A stretch of DNA of 64,000 nucleotides from NCBI RefSeq assembly GCF_902506605.1, contig NZ_LR733979.1, positions 827,064 to 891,063 on the forward strand, read 5' to 3'. This DNA comes from Sphingomonas sp. AX6 (GTDB lineage: Bacteria > Pseudomonadota > Alphaproteobacteria > Sphingomonadales > Sphingomonadaceae). The notes below the pieces were generated by a model. That model had not been told where the DNA came from, searched no databases, and worked only from the letters and a program-made list of their open reading frames with translations. Position 1 is the stretch's first letter. Each line of letters starts with the position of its first letter. Positions 34,175 through 42,024 of the stretch are shown piece by piece. Position numbers and translations under genes: made by a program.

Positions 34175-34666
34175 CTACTCCGCCGCCTCGGCGCTGGCGT
34201 CGCCGTACACCTCCTCCGGCAAGGCCCAGATCAGTTCGCGCTTGCCGAGCACCCGGCCGTCATGCGCGGTGACCGATACCGGGCGGATCGGCTTGCGGTC
34301 GCGCGCATCGACCAGGATCGGGGTAGCTTCCTTGCCGGTTTCCCAGCGCTCGCCCCATTGGCGAAGCGCGACCATCGTCGGCAGCAGCGCATAACCCTTG
34401 TCGGTCAGGCAGTACTCTACCTTGCGACGATCGTCGTCGCACGCCCGGCGCTCGAGGATACCGTGGTCGACCAGCCGCGCGAGGCGGTTGGCGAGGATGT
34501 TGCGCGCAATCCCCAGTTCGGACTGAAATTCCTCGAAATGTTTCAATCCGTTGAAACTGCCGCGCAGGATCAGGAACGACCACCGCTCGCCCATCGCCTC
34601 CAACGCCGCGGGGAGGCTGCACTTAACCGCGTCTTCGCGCAGAGATTCTCGCAGGGCAGGTTTCAT
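34175..34666 (-). CDS. HxlR family transcriptional regulator
   Basis: A 163-residue winged-helix regulator with the HxlR signature: Cys in AVKCSLPAALEAMGERWSFLI, then RNILANRLARLVDHGILER and YCLTDKGYALLP. The Cys near residue 16 is conserved in redox- or quinone-responsive members. ATG 34666 is preferred over a GTG at 34702. Divergent from the small secreted protein gene at 34815, with an inverted repeat between them that is the probable operator. Confidence 0.92.
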   Translation of the reverse strand: MKPALRESLREDAVKCSLPAALEAMGERWSFLILRGSFNGLKHFEEFQSELGIARNILANRLARLVDHGILERRACDDDRRKVEYCLTDKGYALLPTMVALRQWGERWETGKEATPILVDARDRKPIRPVSVTAHDGRVLGKRELIWALPEEVYGDASAEAAE

Positions 34667-34719
34667 GACAGGTCCAAGACTAGCGGCGTTTCGACGCGAC
34701 ACAAAGGGAAAGCTAACTT

Positions 34720-34749
34720 TTGCAACGCAGCACTGGTTTCTCGTTGCAA
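34720..34749. promoter_or_regulatory. Candidate HxlR operator
   Basis: TTGCAACG and CGTTGCAA form an 8-bp inverted repeat with a 14-bp spacer in the divergent HxlR / CC_3452 intergenic region. A second imperfect pair, GGTTG...CAACC, lies at 34775-34791. Placement suggests autoregulation and control of the secreted protein. Confidence 0.45.
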
Positions 34750-34814
34750 CTTACATTTGTGTCAGATAGATATAGGTTGTCAATCGCAACCCTTTCTTCC
34801 CCGGAGTCGAACCG

Positions 34815-35123
34815 ATGATCCGCCTGCTCTCCATCGCCGCCGTGGCTGCCGCCGCGCTCACCGCCACCGCACCGGCGCACGCGCAGACCGGCGGCTATTA
34901 CACCGCCTCGTTGGCCGCAGCCCCTGCCAAAACCAAGCTGGTGACCCGCAGCACGATCTGGACTTGCAACGGCACGACCTGCACCGCGCCCAAGGCGGGC
35001 TCGCGCGATGCGATCATGTGCGAACTCGTCGTCCGCCAGACCGGCGCGCTGACCGGCTTCGCCGCAGGCGGCACCGCGTTCGATGCCGAAGCGCTGTCGA
35101 AGTGCAACAGCCGCGCGAAATAA
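34815..35123 (+). CDS. CC_3452 family small secreted protein
   Basis: A 102-residue exported protein. Signal peptide at 1-23 (ending AHAQ), then a domain with four Cys: IWTCNGTTCTAP, MCELVVRQTG and ALSKCNSR. They probably form disulphides in the periplasm. It matches the CC_3452-type family of alphaproteobacteria, whose function is unknown. Divergent from an HxlR regulator that may control it, and followed closely by rsh. Confidence 0.82.
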   Translation: MIRLLSIAAVAAAALTATAPAHAQTGGYYTASLAAAPAKTKLVTRSTIWTCNGTTCTAPKAGSRDAIMCELVVRQTGALTGFAAGGTAFDAEALSKCNSRAK

Positions 35124-35179
35124 GCGCGCCATCGGGCGGCAAAGCGCCGCGCGACACACCAAATTTATTGCAAAGCAGC

Positions 35180-35208
35180 AGCACCCGCCCCCATGTTGGG
35201 CGGGTGCT
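35180..35208 (+). promoter_or_regulatory. Strong hairpin containing the rsh start codon
   Basis: Arms AGCACCCGCCC and GGGCGGGTGCT (11 bp, GC-rich) flank a 7-nt loop. The GTG start of rsh (35204-35206) is inside the right arm, as is the only purine-rich stretch (GGGCGG). No T-run follows, so it is not a classical terminator. It may restrict rsh translation or mark an alternative start. Confidence 0.6.
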
Positions 35209-37291
35209 TCGCCAATATGAACTGGTCGATCGGGTCTTGGGCTACGATCCACAAGCCGATGAGGCATTGCTCAACCGCGCCTATGTCTTTTCGATGCAGG
35301 CACATGGCAGCCAGAAGCGCGCGTCGGGCGACCCCTATTTCAGCCACCCGATCGAAGTCGCCGGCATCCTGACCGACCTCCACCTCGACGACGAGACGAT
35401 CGCGACCGCGATCCTGCACGACACGATCGAGGATACGGTGGCGACGCCGGAGGAAATCCTCAGCAAATTCGGCCCCGCCGTGGCGCGGCTGGTCGATGGC
35501 GTCACCAAGCTCAGCAAGATCGAGGCGCAGAGCGAGAGCGAACGCGCGGCGGAAAATCTGCGCAAATTCCTGCTCGCCATGTCCGACGACATCCGGGTGC
35601 TGCTGGTGAAGCTCGCCGATCGGCTCCACAACATGCGCACCCTCCATCACATCCCCAAGCCCGAAAAGCGGCGGCGGATCGCAAAGGAGACGATGGACAT
35701 CTATGCTCCGCTCGCCGAGCGGATCGGGATGTACGAGTTCATGAAGGAGATGCAGACGCTCGCCTTCCAGCAACTCGAGCCCGAAGGCTATGAGTCGATC
35801 ACGCGCCGGCTGGAGAGCCTGAAATCGGACGGCGGCGACCGCATCGCCAAGATTTCGTCGGGGCTGAAACTGCTGCTGGCGCGCAACGGGGTCGATGCGG
35901 AGATTTCGGGGCGTGAAAAGCATCCCTATTCGATCTGGCGCAAGATGTCCGAACGCCATGTCAGCCTGGAGCAACTGACCGACATCATGGCGTTCCGTGC
36001 GATCGTCGAGAATGAAGAGCAATGCTATCAGGCGTTGGGCGCGATCCACCGGCGCTGGCCGATGGTGCCGGGACGGTTCAAGGATTATATCTCGACGCCC
36101 AAGCGCAACGGATATCGCTCGCTCCATACCTCGGTGATCCATGCCGACAATATGCGGATCGAAATCCAGATCCGCACTGCCGAGATGCACGCCCAGGCCG
36201 AATATGGCCTGGCGGCGCACTGGGCGTACAAGCAGGACGGGGTGCGCCCCGATACGCAAGTGAGCTGGATTCGCGATCTCGTCGAAATCCTCGACAATAC
36301 CGACAATCCCGACGAGCTGCTCGAACATACCCGCATGGCGATGTATGCCGATCGCATCTTTGCGTTCAGTCCCAAGGGCGAGCTGATCCAGTTGCCCAAG
36401 GGCGCGACCCCGATCGATTTCGCCTATGCCGTCCACACGGATCTGGGCGATCAGGCGGTGGGGGCGAAGGTCAATGGGCGCGTCGTGCCGCTGCGGACCG
36501 AAATCGAAAATGGCGATCAGGTGCAAATCCTGCGATCGAAAGCGCAGCAGCCGCAGCCCAATTGGCTGAATTTCGCGATCACCGGCAAGGCGCGCGCCGC
36601 GATCCGCCGCCATGTCCGCCACCGCGAGCGCGACGATTCGGTCGCGCTTGGCCGTAGTCTGTATGACGAGATCGTCGGACGCCTACCCGTCGCGGTCGGT
36701 CCGGACGCGCTGAACGCCGCGATCAAGCGCCTGAAGTTGACCGACGAAGCGACGCTGATGGAATCGATCGCGCGCAAGCAATTGACCGATGCCGAAGTGA
36801 TGGAAGCGGTCATGCCCGGATCGACCGAGGGGATCGAGGCATCGACCCCGGTCCAGCGCCAGGCGATCTCGATCCGGGGGCTGACCCCCGGCATGGCGTA
36901 CGATTTGTGCGACACGTGCCGCCCCATCCCCGGCGACCGCATTGTCGGGCTGCGCCGGGCAGGCGAGCCGATCGAGGTGCATACCATCCATTGCCAGCAT
37001 CTGGCCGAAAGCGACGATTCGGATTGGGTCGATCTGAGCTGGGGCGAAGGCGCACAAGGGGGGACGGCGCGGATTGTCATTACACTCAAGAACGAACCCG
37101 GCGCGCTGGGCGCGGTCGCGACGATCATGGGCCAGCACAAGGCCAACATCCTGGGGCTGCGGCTCGATAATCGCGACACGACGTTCCACACCAATCTTGT
37201 CGATGTCGATGTGCGCGACGTCGCGCACCTGATGAAACTGATGTCGGCATTGCGTGCGGCCGACGCGGTCAGCGCGGTGGATCGCGGTTAA
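35204..37291 (+). CDS. rsh: Bifunctional (p)ppGpp synthetase/hydrolase Rsh (RelA/SpoT)
   Basis: A 695-residue cytosolic enzyme that makes and degrades (p)ppGpp. The hydrolase HD domain (FSHPIEVAG, ILHDTIEDT) and the synthetase domain (PGRFKDYISTPKRNGYRS) are intact, so both activities are expected. A TGS domain (about 385-445, FSPKGELIQLPKGATPIDF) and a C-terminal ACT domain (about 620-690) follow. The open frame continues far upstream, but family homology begins at LRQYELVDRV, so the GTG at 35204 is chosen. That codon lies in a strong hairpin. Single Rsh is usual for alphaproteobacteria. Confidence 0.95.
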   Translation: MLRQYELVDRVLGYDPQADEALLNRAYVFSMQAHGSQKRASGDPYFSHPIEVAGILTDLHLDDETIATAILHDTIEDTVATPEEILSKFGPAVARLVDGVTKLSKIEAQSESERAAENLRKFLLAMSDDIRVLLVKLADRLHNMRTLHHIPKPEKRRRIAKETMDIYAPLAERIGMYEFMKEMQTLAFQQLEPEGYESITRRLESLKSDGGDRIAKISSGLKLLLARNGVDAEISGREKHPYSIWRKMSERHVSLEQLTDIMAFRAIVENEEQCYQALGAIHRRWPMVPGRFKDYISTPKRNGYRSLHTSVIHADNMRIEIQIRTAEMHAQAEYGLAAHWAYKQDGVRPDTQVSWIRDLVEILDNTDNPDELLEHTRMAMYADRIFAFSPKGELIQLPKGATPIDFAYAVHTDLGDQAVGAKVNGRVVPLRTEIENGDQVQILRSKAQQPQPNWLNFAITGKARAAIRRHVRHRERDDSVALGRSLYDEIVGRLPVAVGPDALNAAIKRLKLTDEATLMESIARKQLTDAEVMEAVMPGSTEGIEASTPVQRQAISIRGLTPGMAYDLCDTCRPIPGDRIVGLRRAGEPIEVHTIHCQHLAESDDSDWVDLSWGEGAQGGTARIVITLKNEPGALGAVATIMGQHKANILGLRLDNRDTTFHTNLVDVDVRDVAHLMKLMSALRAADAVSAVDRG

Positions 37292-37341
37292 TCATTCCGC
37301 GTTTCATTGACATTGATGTCAGCAATCCGCATCTTTGTGCG

Positions 37342-37734
37342 ATGCCGCATGACCACAGCCTGACGATCGAACCGAACGACATCGACCATATGGGTCATGT
37401 CAACAATGCGGTCTATCTGTCCTGGGTGCAGGAAGCGGTCGTCGCCTATTGGGAAAAAATCGCGCCTGCCGAAGACGTGGCGCGTCACCTGTGGGTCGCG
37501 CTGAAGCACGAGATTACCTATCGCCGGCCGGCGTTTCTGGACGACGACGTGATCGCCACGGTGATCGCCGAGCGGGTGGAGGGCGCGCGTGCATTCTTCA
37601 CCACCATCGTCAAACGCGGCGAGGATGTGCTGGCCGAGGTTCAGTCGAGCTGGTGTGCGCTCGATGCCGATACCCGCCGCCCGATCCGCGTCGCAAAGGA
37701 AATCGCGGCGCGCTTCATTCCGCAGACCGCGTAG
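37342..37734 (+). CDS. Thioesterase family protein (4HBT hotdog fold)
   Basis: A 130-residue hotdog-fold protein with IEPNDIDHMGHVNNAVYLSWVQ, the FadM/YbgC-like signature with catalytic Asp and His-Val-Asn. Probably cleaves acyl-CoA or acyl-ACP thioesters. Follows rsh by 50 nt on the same strand; a common neighbour without a proven link. It differs clearly from the other thioesterase at 33597. Confidence 0.85.
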   Translation: MPHDHSLTIEPNDIDHMGHVNNAVYLSWVQEAVVAYWEKIAPAEDVARHLWVALKHEITYRRPAFLDDDVIATVIAERVEGARAFFTTIVKRGEDVLAEVQSSWCALDADTRRPIRVAKEIAARFIPQTA

Positions 37735-37780
37735 TTTCAGCCTTAGCGGTCGGTTAACCACCACGAGTTAAGCGGAGTGC

Positions 37781-38089
37781 GTGATTGACGCATTCCGCCC
37801 CTCCCGCTTCCTGCTTGCGAGCCAGCTTGCGCTGGTGCTCGGCGGCGTCGGCTGGCTGACACTGCGCCCGCCGGTCGAAGGCGCGATGCTGATGATTCCG
37901 CTGTCGGATGCGGCACGCACGAGGTTGCCGCAACGCGTGATCGATCGCGGCGGGCAATTATTGAAGATGGGCGTGCTGCCGGGATCGTTCGTGGTGCATG
38001 GCCGCCGCGATGCGCTCGCCCAGCCCGATATGCTGCTGATCGCCGCCGACCGTGCGGCGTGCGGCGAAATTCCGGAGAGGGACCAATGA
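37781..38089 (+). CDS. Small protein of unknown function with N-terminal hydrophobic segment
   Basis: A 102-residue protein starting at GTG, with a hydrophobic N-terminal segment (about 10-27) that is probably a signal or anchor. Then follows a compact region ending in two Cys-free turns and [10 protein letters not shown]. Its stop overlaps the chemoreceptor start by 4 nt (ATGA), so it is probably produced together with that receptor. No family recognised. It could be a periplasmic partner of the receptor (inference from coupling). Confidence 0.7.
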   Translation: MIDAFRPSRFLLASQLALVLGGVGWLTLRPPVEGAMLMIPLSDAARTRLPQRVIDRGGQLLKMGVLPGSFVVHGRRDALAQPDMLLIAADRAACGEIPERDQ

Positions 38090-39621
38090 ACGCGCGGATC
38101 GATATCCTCGACGCGCTCCGCCTTCAGGGCGTGCGTGCGATCGCGGCGGGTGGATGGCTGTTCACCTTGTGGCTCGCGGTCATGGGCTGGATGCTTGGGC
38201 GTGGCGATGCGCCGTTGGTCTTCGCCCTAGCGATCCTGGCCAATATCGCACCGACGCTGATGGCGGTTCAGCGCCGTCGCGACGCCAATGCGCGGCTGAT
38301 CATGGGCACACTCGCCGCCGTTCATCCCGCGCTCGCCGTCTATCTTCTCGGTGGCCACATGTGGCAGATGGACGCGCATATGTACTTCTTCGTCGCGCTC
38401 GCCGGGCTTGCCGTGCTGTGCGACTGGCGACCGATCCTGCTGGCGAGTGGACTAATCGCCGCACATCATCTGCTGATCGGCTTTCTGGCACCCGGCTGGG
38501 CATTTACCGGGGGTGGGTCGTTCGGTCGAACGATCGTCCATGCGGTCGCGGTCGTGCTGCAATTCGCGATCCTCGCCTGGCTCGTCACGCGATTGCGCAC
38601 GCTGACCGTCGCCCAGAGCGAACAACAGGACCGTGCGGAAGCGCTGACGCTGGAAGCGGAGACGCGCCGAACCGAAGCCGAAACCGCAGCCCACACCGCC
38701 CAAGCCGCCGAAGCCCGCGCGCGTCACGAACAGGCGCGTCGCGAGAGTATCGAGGTCGAGGCCGAAACCCGCCGCCGCGCCGAATGGGAGACGCTGGCCG
38801 ATACGTTGCAATCCTCCGTCGCCGATGTCGTCGCCGCGATCCGGCATGCTTCGCGCAGCCTGGACTCATCGTCCGGCGCGCTGGGCGAACTGGCACGCAA
38901 GGCGAGCCGCGACACCGCCGACACTGCCATCGCCGCGAGCCAGTCGTCGAGCGGAGCGGAAGCGCTCGCAGGCAATCTCCATGAATTTACCGCCACGATC
39001 GGTTCGATCGTCGAACGGATCGATCGCCAGGCAACGCTGAGCGCCGATGCCCGCGCCGCATCCCGATCGGGCCATGACGCGGTACAGGCACTGAGCGCAC
39101 GGACCGATTCGATCGCTCGCTTCGCGGAAACCATCCACGCTATCTCTACCCGGACCAACCTGCTTGCACTCAACGCCACGATCGAGGCGGCGCGCGCCGG
39201 CGAATCGGGCCGTGGCTTTGCGGTCGTCGCGCATGAGGTGAAACTGCTTGCCAGCCAGGCCGCACAGGCATCGGGCGAAATCCAGGCATTGTCCTCCACC
39301 GTGCGCGGCGGCGCCGATGTCGCCGATGGTGCATTGGGCGAGATGGCGGGATCGATCGTCGAGCTGTCCGATACCGCGATGGCGCTGCGCGCATCGGTCG
39401 ATCAACAGCGCCAGACCGCCACCGCGATCGAGGCGACCGCCGCCGATACCGCGCTGGGCGCGACGTTCATGGCGCAACAAAGCCGCGCGGTCGCAGACGT
39501 GGCCGCCGAGACCGAGAAATTGTCGGATGCGGTCGCCAGCGACGCGCAGACCCTGGCGCAATCGGCAGAGCGGCTGGCCGCGACCACCGACGCCTTCATC
39601 GCCCGGCTGCGCGCTGCCTGA
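38086..39621 (+). CDS. Methyl-accepting chemotaxis protein with six-helix membrane sensor
   Basis: A 511-residue receptor. Residues about 14-180 hold around six membrane helices with conserved His motifs ([11 protein letters not shown] near 105, AAHHLL near 138, VHAV near 160). A coiled-coil region (190-240) follows without a HAMP domain, then the MCP signalling domain with the tip segment [20 protein letters not shown] (about 350-370). The start has GAGAGGG upstream and overlaps the small gene at 37781. No methylation enzymes are nearby. It probably senses a membrane-associated signal such as redox state; the ligand is unknown. Confidence 0.9.
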   Translation: MNARIDILDALRLQGVRAIAAGGWLFTLWLAVMGWMLGRGDAPLVFALAILANIAPTLMAVQRRRDANARLIMGTLAAVHPALAVYLLGGHMWQMDAHMYFFVALAGLAVLCDWRPILLASGLIAAHHLLIGFLAPGWAFTGGGSFGRTIVHAVAVVLQFAILAWLVTRLRTLTVAQSEQQDRAEALTLEAETRRTEAETAAHTAQAAEARARHEQARRESIEVEAETRRRAEWETLADTLQSSVADVVAAIRHASRSLDSSSGALGELARKASRDTADTAIAASQSSSGAEALAGNLHEFTATIGSIVERIDRQATLSADARAASRSGHDAVQALSARTDSIARFAETIHAISTRTNLLALNATIEAARAGESGRGFAVVAHEVKLLASQAAQASGEIQALSSTVRGGADVADGALGEMAGSIVELSDTAMALRASVDQQRQTATAIEATAADTALGATFMAQQSRAVADVAAETEKLSDAVASDAQTLAQSAERLAATTDAFIARLRAA

Positions 39622-39670
39622 ATGCGTGCCGACTAGGCGGCGCGCTCGCGCTGCGCTATTTGCCGCGCCC

Positions 39671-40732
39671 ATGAACCGCCCTGCCCTCTCGATCGTCGTC
39701 CCCTGTTATAACGAGGAAGCCTGCCTCGAACTGCTGCATCAGCGGCTGTCTGGTGCGGCGCGCGCCGCGGTGAGCGAGGATTACGAGATCGTCCTCGTCA
39801 ACGATGGGTCGAAGGACGGGAGCTGGCCGGTGATGCAGCGGCTTTCCGCCGCCGATCCGAAGCTGGTCGCGATCAACCTGTCGCGCAATCACGGGCATCA
39901 ACTGGCGTTGACCGCGGGGCTCGACCTCTGCGCGGGCGCGCAGATCCTGATCATCGACGCCGATTTGCAAGATCCGCCCGAATTGCTGAGCGACATGCGC
40001 GCGACGATGGCGGCGCAGGACGCCGATGTCGTCTATGCCGTGCGCCGCAAGCGCGAGGGCGAGACGTTCTTCAAGAAGCTGACGGCAGCCGCCTTCTACC
40101 GCGTGCTCGACCGCGTGACCGATACGCCGATCCCGATCGACACCGGCGATTTTCGACTGATGAGCAGGCGTGCGCTCGACGCGCTGCTGTCGTTGCCCGA
40201 ACAGGCGCGCTTCATTCGCGGGATGGTGGCGTGGGTCGGCTTTCGTCAGGTGCCGTTCGTCTATGACCGCGCCGAGCGCCATGCGGGGACCAGCAATTAT
40301 CCGCTGGGCAAGATGATCCGCTTCGCACTCGACGCCGTTACCGGATTTTCGACCGCGCCATTGCGCTGGGCCAGCCATTTAGGGCTGATCCTGACCGGCG
40401 CGGCGATGCTGCTGTTCCTCTATATCGGGTTCGCATGGCTAACGGGCAGCGCGATTCAGGGTTGGACATCGACGATGCTGGTCGTGGTGTTCCTGGGCGC
40501 CGCGCAGATGTTCGTGTTGGGGATGATCGGCGAATATCTCGGGCGGCTTTACGTCGAGTCCAAGCGGCGGCCGCTCTATCTGGTCGCCGATGTCGCGGGG
40601 CCGGTTCAGGGTAAAGCGACGTTGGGGTACAAGGCCGAAGTGGTAACGCTTGGGCGGCAGCTACCGACGTCCGCTAGTAGCGACGCAACCCCTCCCCCGT
40701 TCGTTTCGAGCGAAGTCGAGAAACGCGACTGA
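39671..40732 (+). CDS. Polyprenyl-phosphate glycosyltransferase (GT2, GtrB/DPM1-like)
   Basis: A 353-residue GT2 enzyme that transfers a sugar from a nucleotide donor to undecaprenyl phosphate. IVVPCYNEEACLE begins the fold; IIDADLQDPPE carries the DxD-type metal motif; two C-terminal membrane helices (about 235-300) anchor it. The last residues ([10 protein letters not shown]) and the stop are read from the paired-stem repeat at 40697, so the native C-terminus has been replaced or extended. Probably supplies lipid-linked sugar for the GtrA/GT-C-like genes nearby. It follows the chemoreceptor by 49 nt. Confidence 0.9.
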   Translation: MNRPALSIVVPCYNEEACLELLHQRLSGAARAAVSEDYEIVLVNDGSKDGSWPVMQRLSAADPKLVAINLSRNHGHQLALTAGLDLCAGAQILIIDADLQDPPELLSDMRATMAAQDADVVYAVRRKREGETFFKKLTAAAFYRVLDRVTDTPIPIDTGDFRLMSRRALDALLSLPEQARFIRGMVAWVGFRQVPFVYDRAERHAGTSNYPLGKMIRFALDAVTGFSTAPLRWASHLGLILTGAAMLLFLYIGFAWLTGSAIQGWTSTMLVVVFLGAAQMFVLGMIGEYLGRLYVESKRRPLYLVADVAGPVQGKATLGYKAEVVTLGRQLPTSASSDATPPPFVSSEVEKRD

Positions 40733-40776
40733 AGCACCCGGCCCACGTTTCTCGACTTCGCTCGAAACGAACGGGG
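40697..40776. repeat. Paired-stem repeat overlapping the end of the GT2 gene
   Basis: Inverted arms CCCGTTCGTTTCGAGCGAAG and CTTCGCTCGAAACGAACGGG. The left arm lies inside the GT2 coding sequence and contributes its last residues and stop (40730-40732). Between convergent GT2 and methyltransferase genes. Confidence 0.88.
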
Positions 40777-40799
40777 TTTGGTTCGGTGCGAGGTGGTGG

Positions 40800-41525
40800 T
40801 TATTTCCGCGCCAGCGTCAAGATCGACAACCCCGGCGTCAGCGGCACACGGCCCACAAGATGCCGTTCGACCCGGAATATCCTTTCGAAAATCGTGTTGA
40901 GAAATTTGGGCGGCGGTGAATCGTCGCTGTCGTCCTTGGCCGTAAGCTTTCCCGCCAGCCGCGACGCGACTGCCGCGGGAAACAGCAGCGAGTTGAACCA
41001 GCTCAACCCGTTATGCCGCAGCCCCGCCGCGCGGATCGCAGCCTCGAGCGTCGCTTTCGAATAGCGCCGCTTGTGGTGGTTCACCACGTCATGCGCCGAC
41101 CACATCCATTGATGCGCGGGGACCGCGATCAGGATTGCGCCGCCCGGTTTCAAGCATTCGGCCATCGCCTTCAGCGCGGCCACATCATCCTCGATATGCT
41201 CGACCACATCGAGCACAGCGATCATGTCATAGGTGCCCCGCTCGACGCCCGTCAGTTCGGGGAGCGGTGCGGCACCGACCGGCTTGCCCAGTCGCTCGCT
41301 GGCAATGTCGCGCGCCGCTTCGTCGATCTCGATCGCATCGACGTCGCCGAACTGCGCCAACATGGGGAGGTTGTGCCCGGTCCCGCAGCCGATCTCCAAT
41401 ATGCGCGCATTCGCGGGCAGCTTGGCCTCTCGCGTCACATAATCGGCCAGGATGTCGCGGCGCGCGCGATACCACCAATGGTGGCTGTCATGCGCGGCCA
41501 TCCGGTCATAGACGATGCGGTCCAT
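40800..41525 (-). CDS. Class I SAM-dependent methyltransferase
   Basis: A 241-residue methyltransferase with motif I ILEIGCGTGHNLPML (about 43-57), an acidic motif II and VLDVVEHIEDDVAALK as motif IV-like segment. UbiE/COQ5-like fold; the target is unknown. The N-terminal HHWWYRARRDIL is typical of methyltransferases found in polysaccharide clusters. It starts 14 nt after the GtrA stop and faces the GT2 gene, so it is likely to modify a lipid-linked or cell-surface glycan. Confidence 0.87.
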   Translation of the reverse strand: MDRIVYDRMAAHDSHHWWYRARRDILADYVTREAKLPANARILEIGCGTGHNLPMLAQFGDVDAIEIDEAARDIASERLGKPVGAAPLPELTGVERGTYDMIAVLDVVEHIEDDVAALKAMAECLKPGGAILIAVPAHQWMWSAHDVVNHHKRRYSKATLEAAIRAAGLRHNGLSWFNSLLFPAAVASRLAGKLTAKDDSDDSPPPKFLNTIFERIFRVERHLVGRVPLTPGLSILTLARK

Positions 41526-41539
41526 CAGCGATTGGCCAT

Positions 41540-41962
41540 CTACTTGAACACCCACAAGCGGTTGAGCGTAAAGGTCGCAAGTGGCGTCACGAACAGGATC
41601 GGCAGCACCGGCGTCCAGCGCGGCAATTCGAACCCGCGCACCAATGCCCAAGTGAAGAAGGCGTTCATCGCATAGCTGATCAGCGATACGACGACGAAGC
41701 GTCCGGTGGTCGCCGCCACATTGTCGCGGCTGCCATGCCCGCGAAAGCTGAAACGGCTGTGCATGACGTAACCGATCGCAACACACACGACATAGGCAGC
41801 GAACACCGCGATCTGTTCGTGCACGGGCGTCAGTGCGACCATCGCGGCATAAAGCCCGGCCCCCAACGCGGTCACGAAGCCGCCGGTGATGGCGAAGCGC
41901 AGCAACTGGCCGAACACCGGGTTCGACCGCCATCCATCGATCTTGTGGAATATCGTCGTCAC
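41540..41962 (-). CDS. GtrA family membrane protein
   Basis: A 140-residue protein with four membrane helices and the GtrA-family pattern (LLRFAITGGFVTALGAGLY near 21, LNRLWVFK at the C-terminus). GtrA-like proteins are proposed to flip undecaprenyl-phosphate-linked sugars to the periplasm. First gene of a two-gene unit with the methyltransferase; divergent from the GT-C-like gene at 42025. Confidence 0.9.
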   Translation of the reverse strand: MTTIFHKIDGWRSNPVFGQLLRFAITGGFVTALGAGLYAAMVALTPVHEQIAVFAAYVVCVAIGYVMHSRFSFRGHGSRDNVAATTGRFVVVSLISYAMNAFFTWALVRGFELPRWTPVLPILFVTPLATFTLNRLWVFK

Positions 41963-42024
41963 GTGCGCCTTGCCCTAGACATGCTCGCCGCCCTAGAGCG
42001 CCCGCAAAGCAAGGGAAAGCGATT

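Noticed and set aside
33800..35203. Long open stretch upstream of and in frame with rsh
   Set aside because: It runs through the thioesterase, a repeat and the HxlR gene in other frames; homology begins only at the GTG at 35204.
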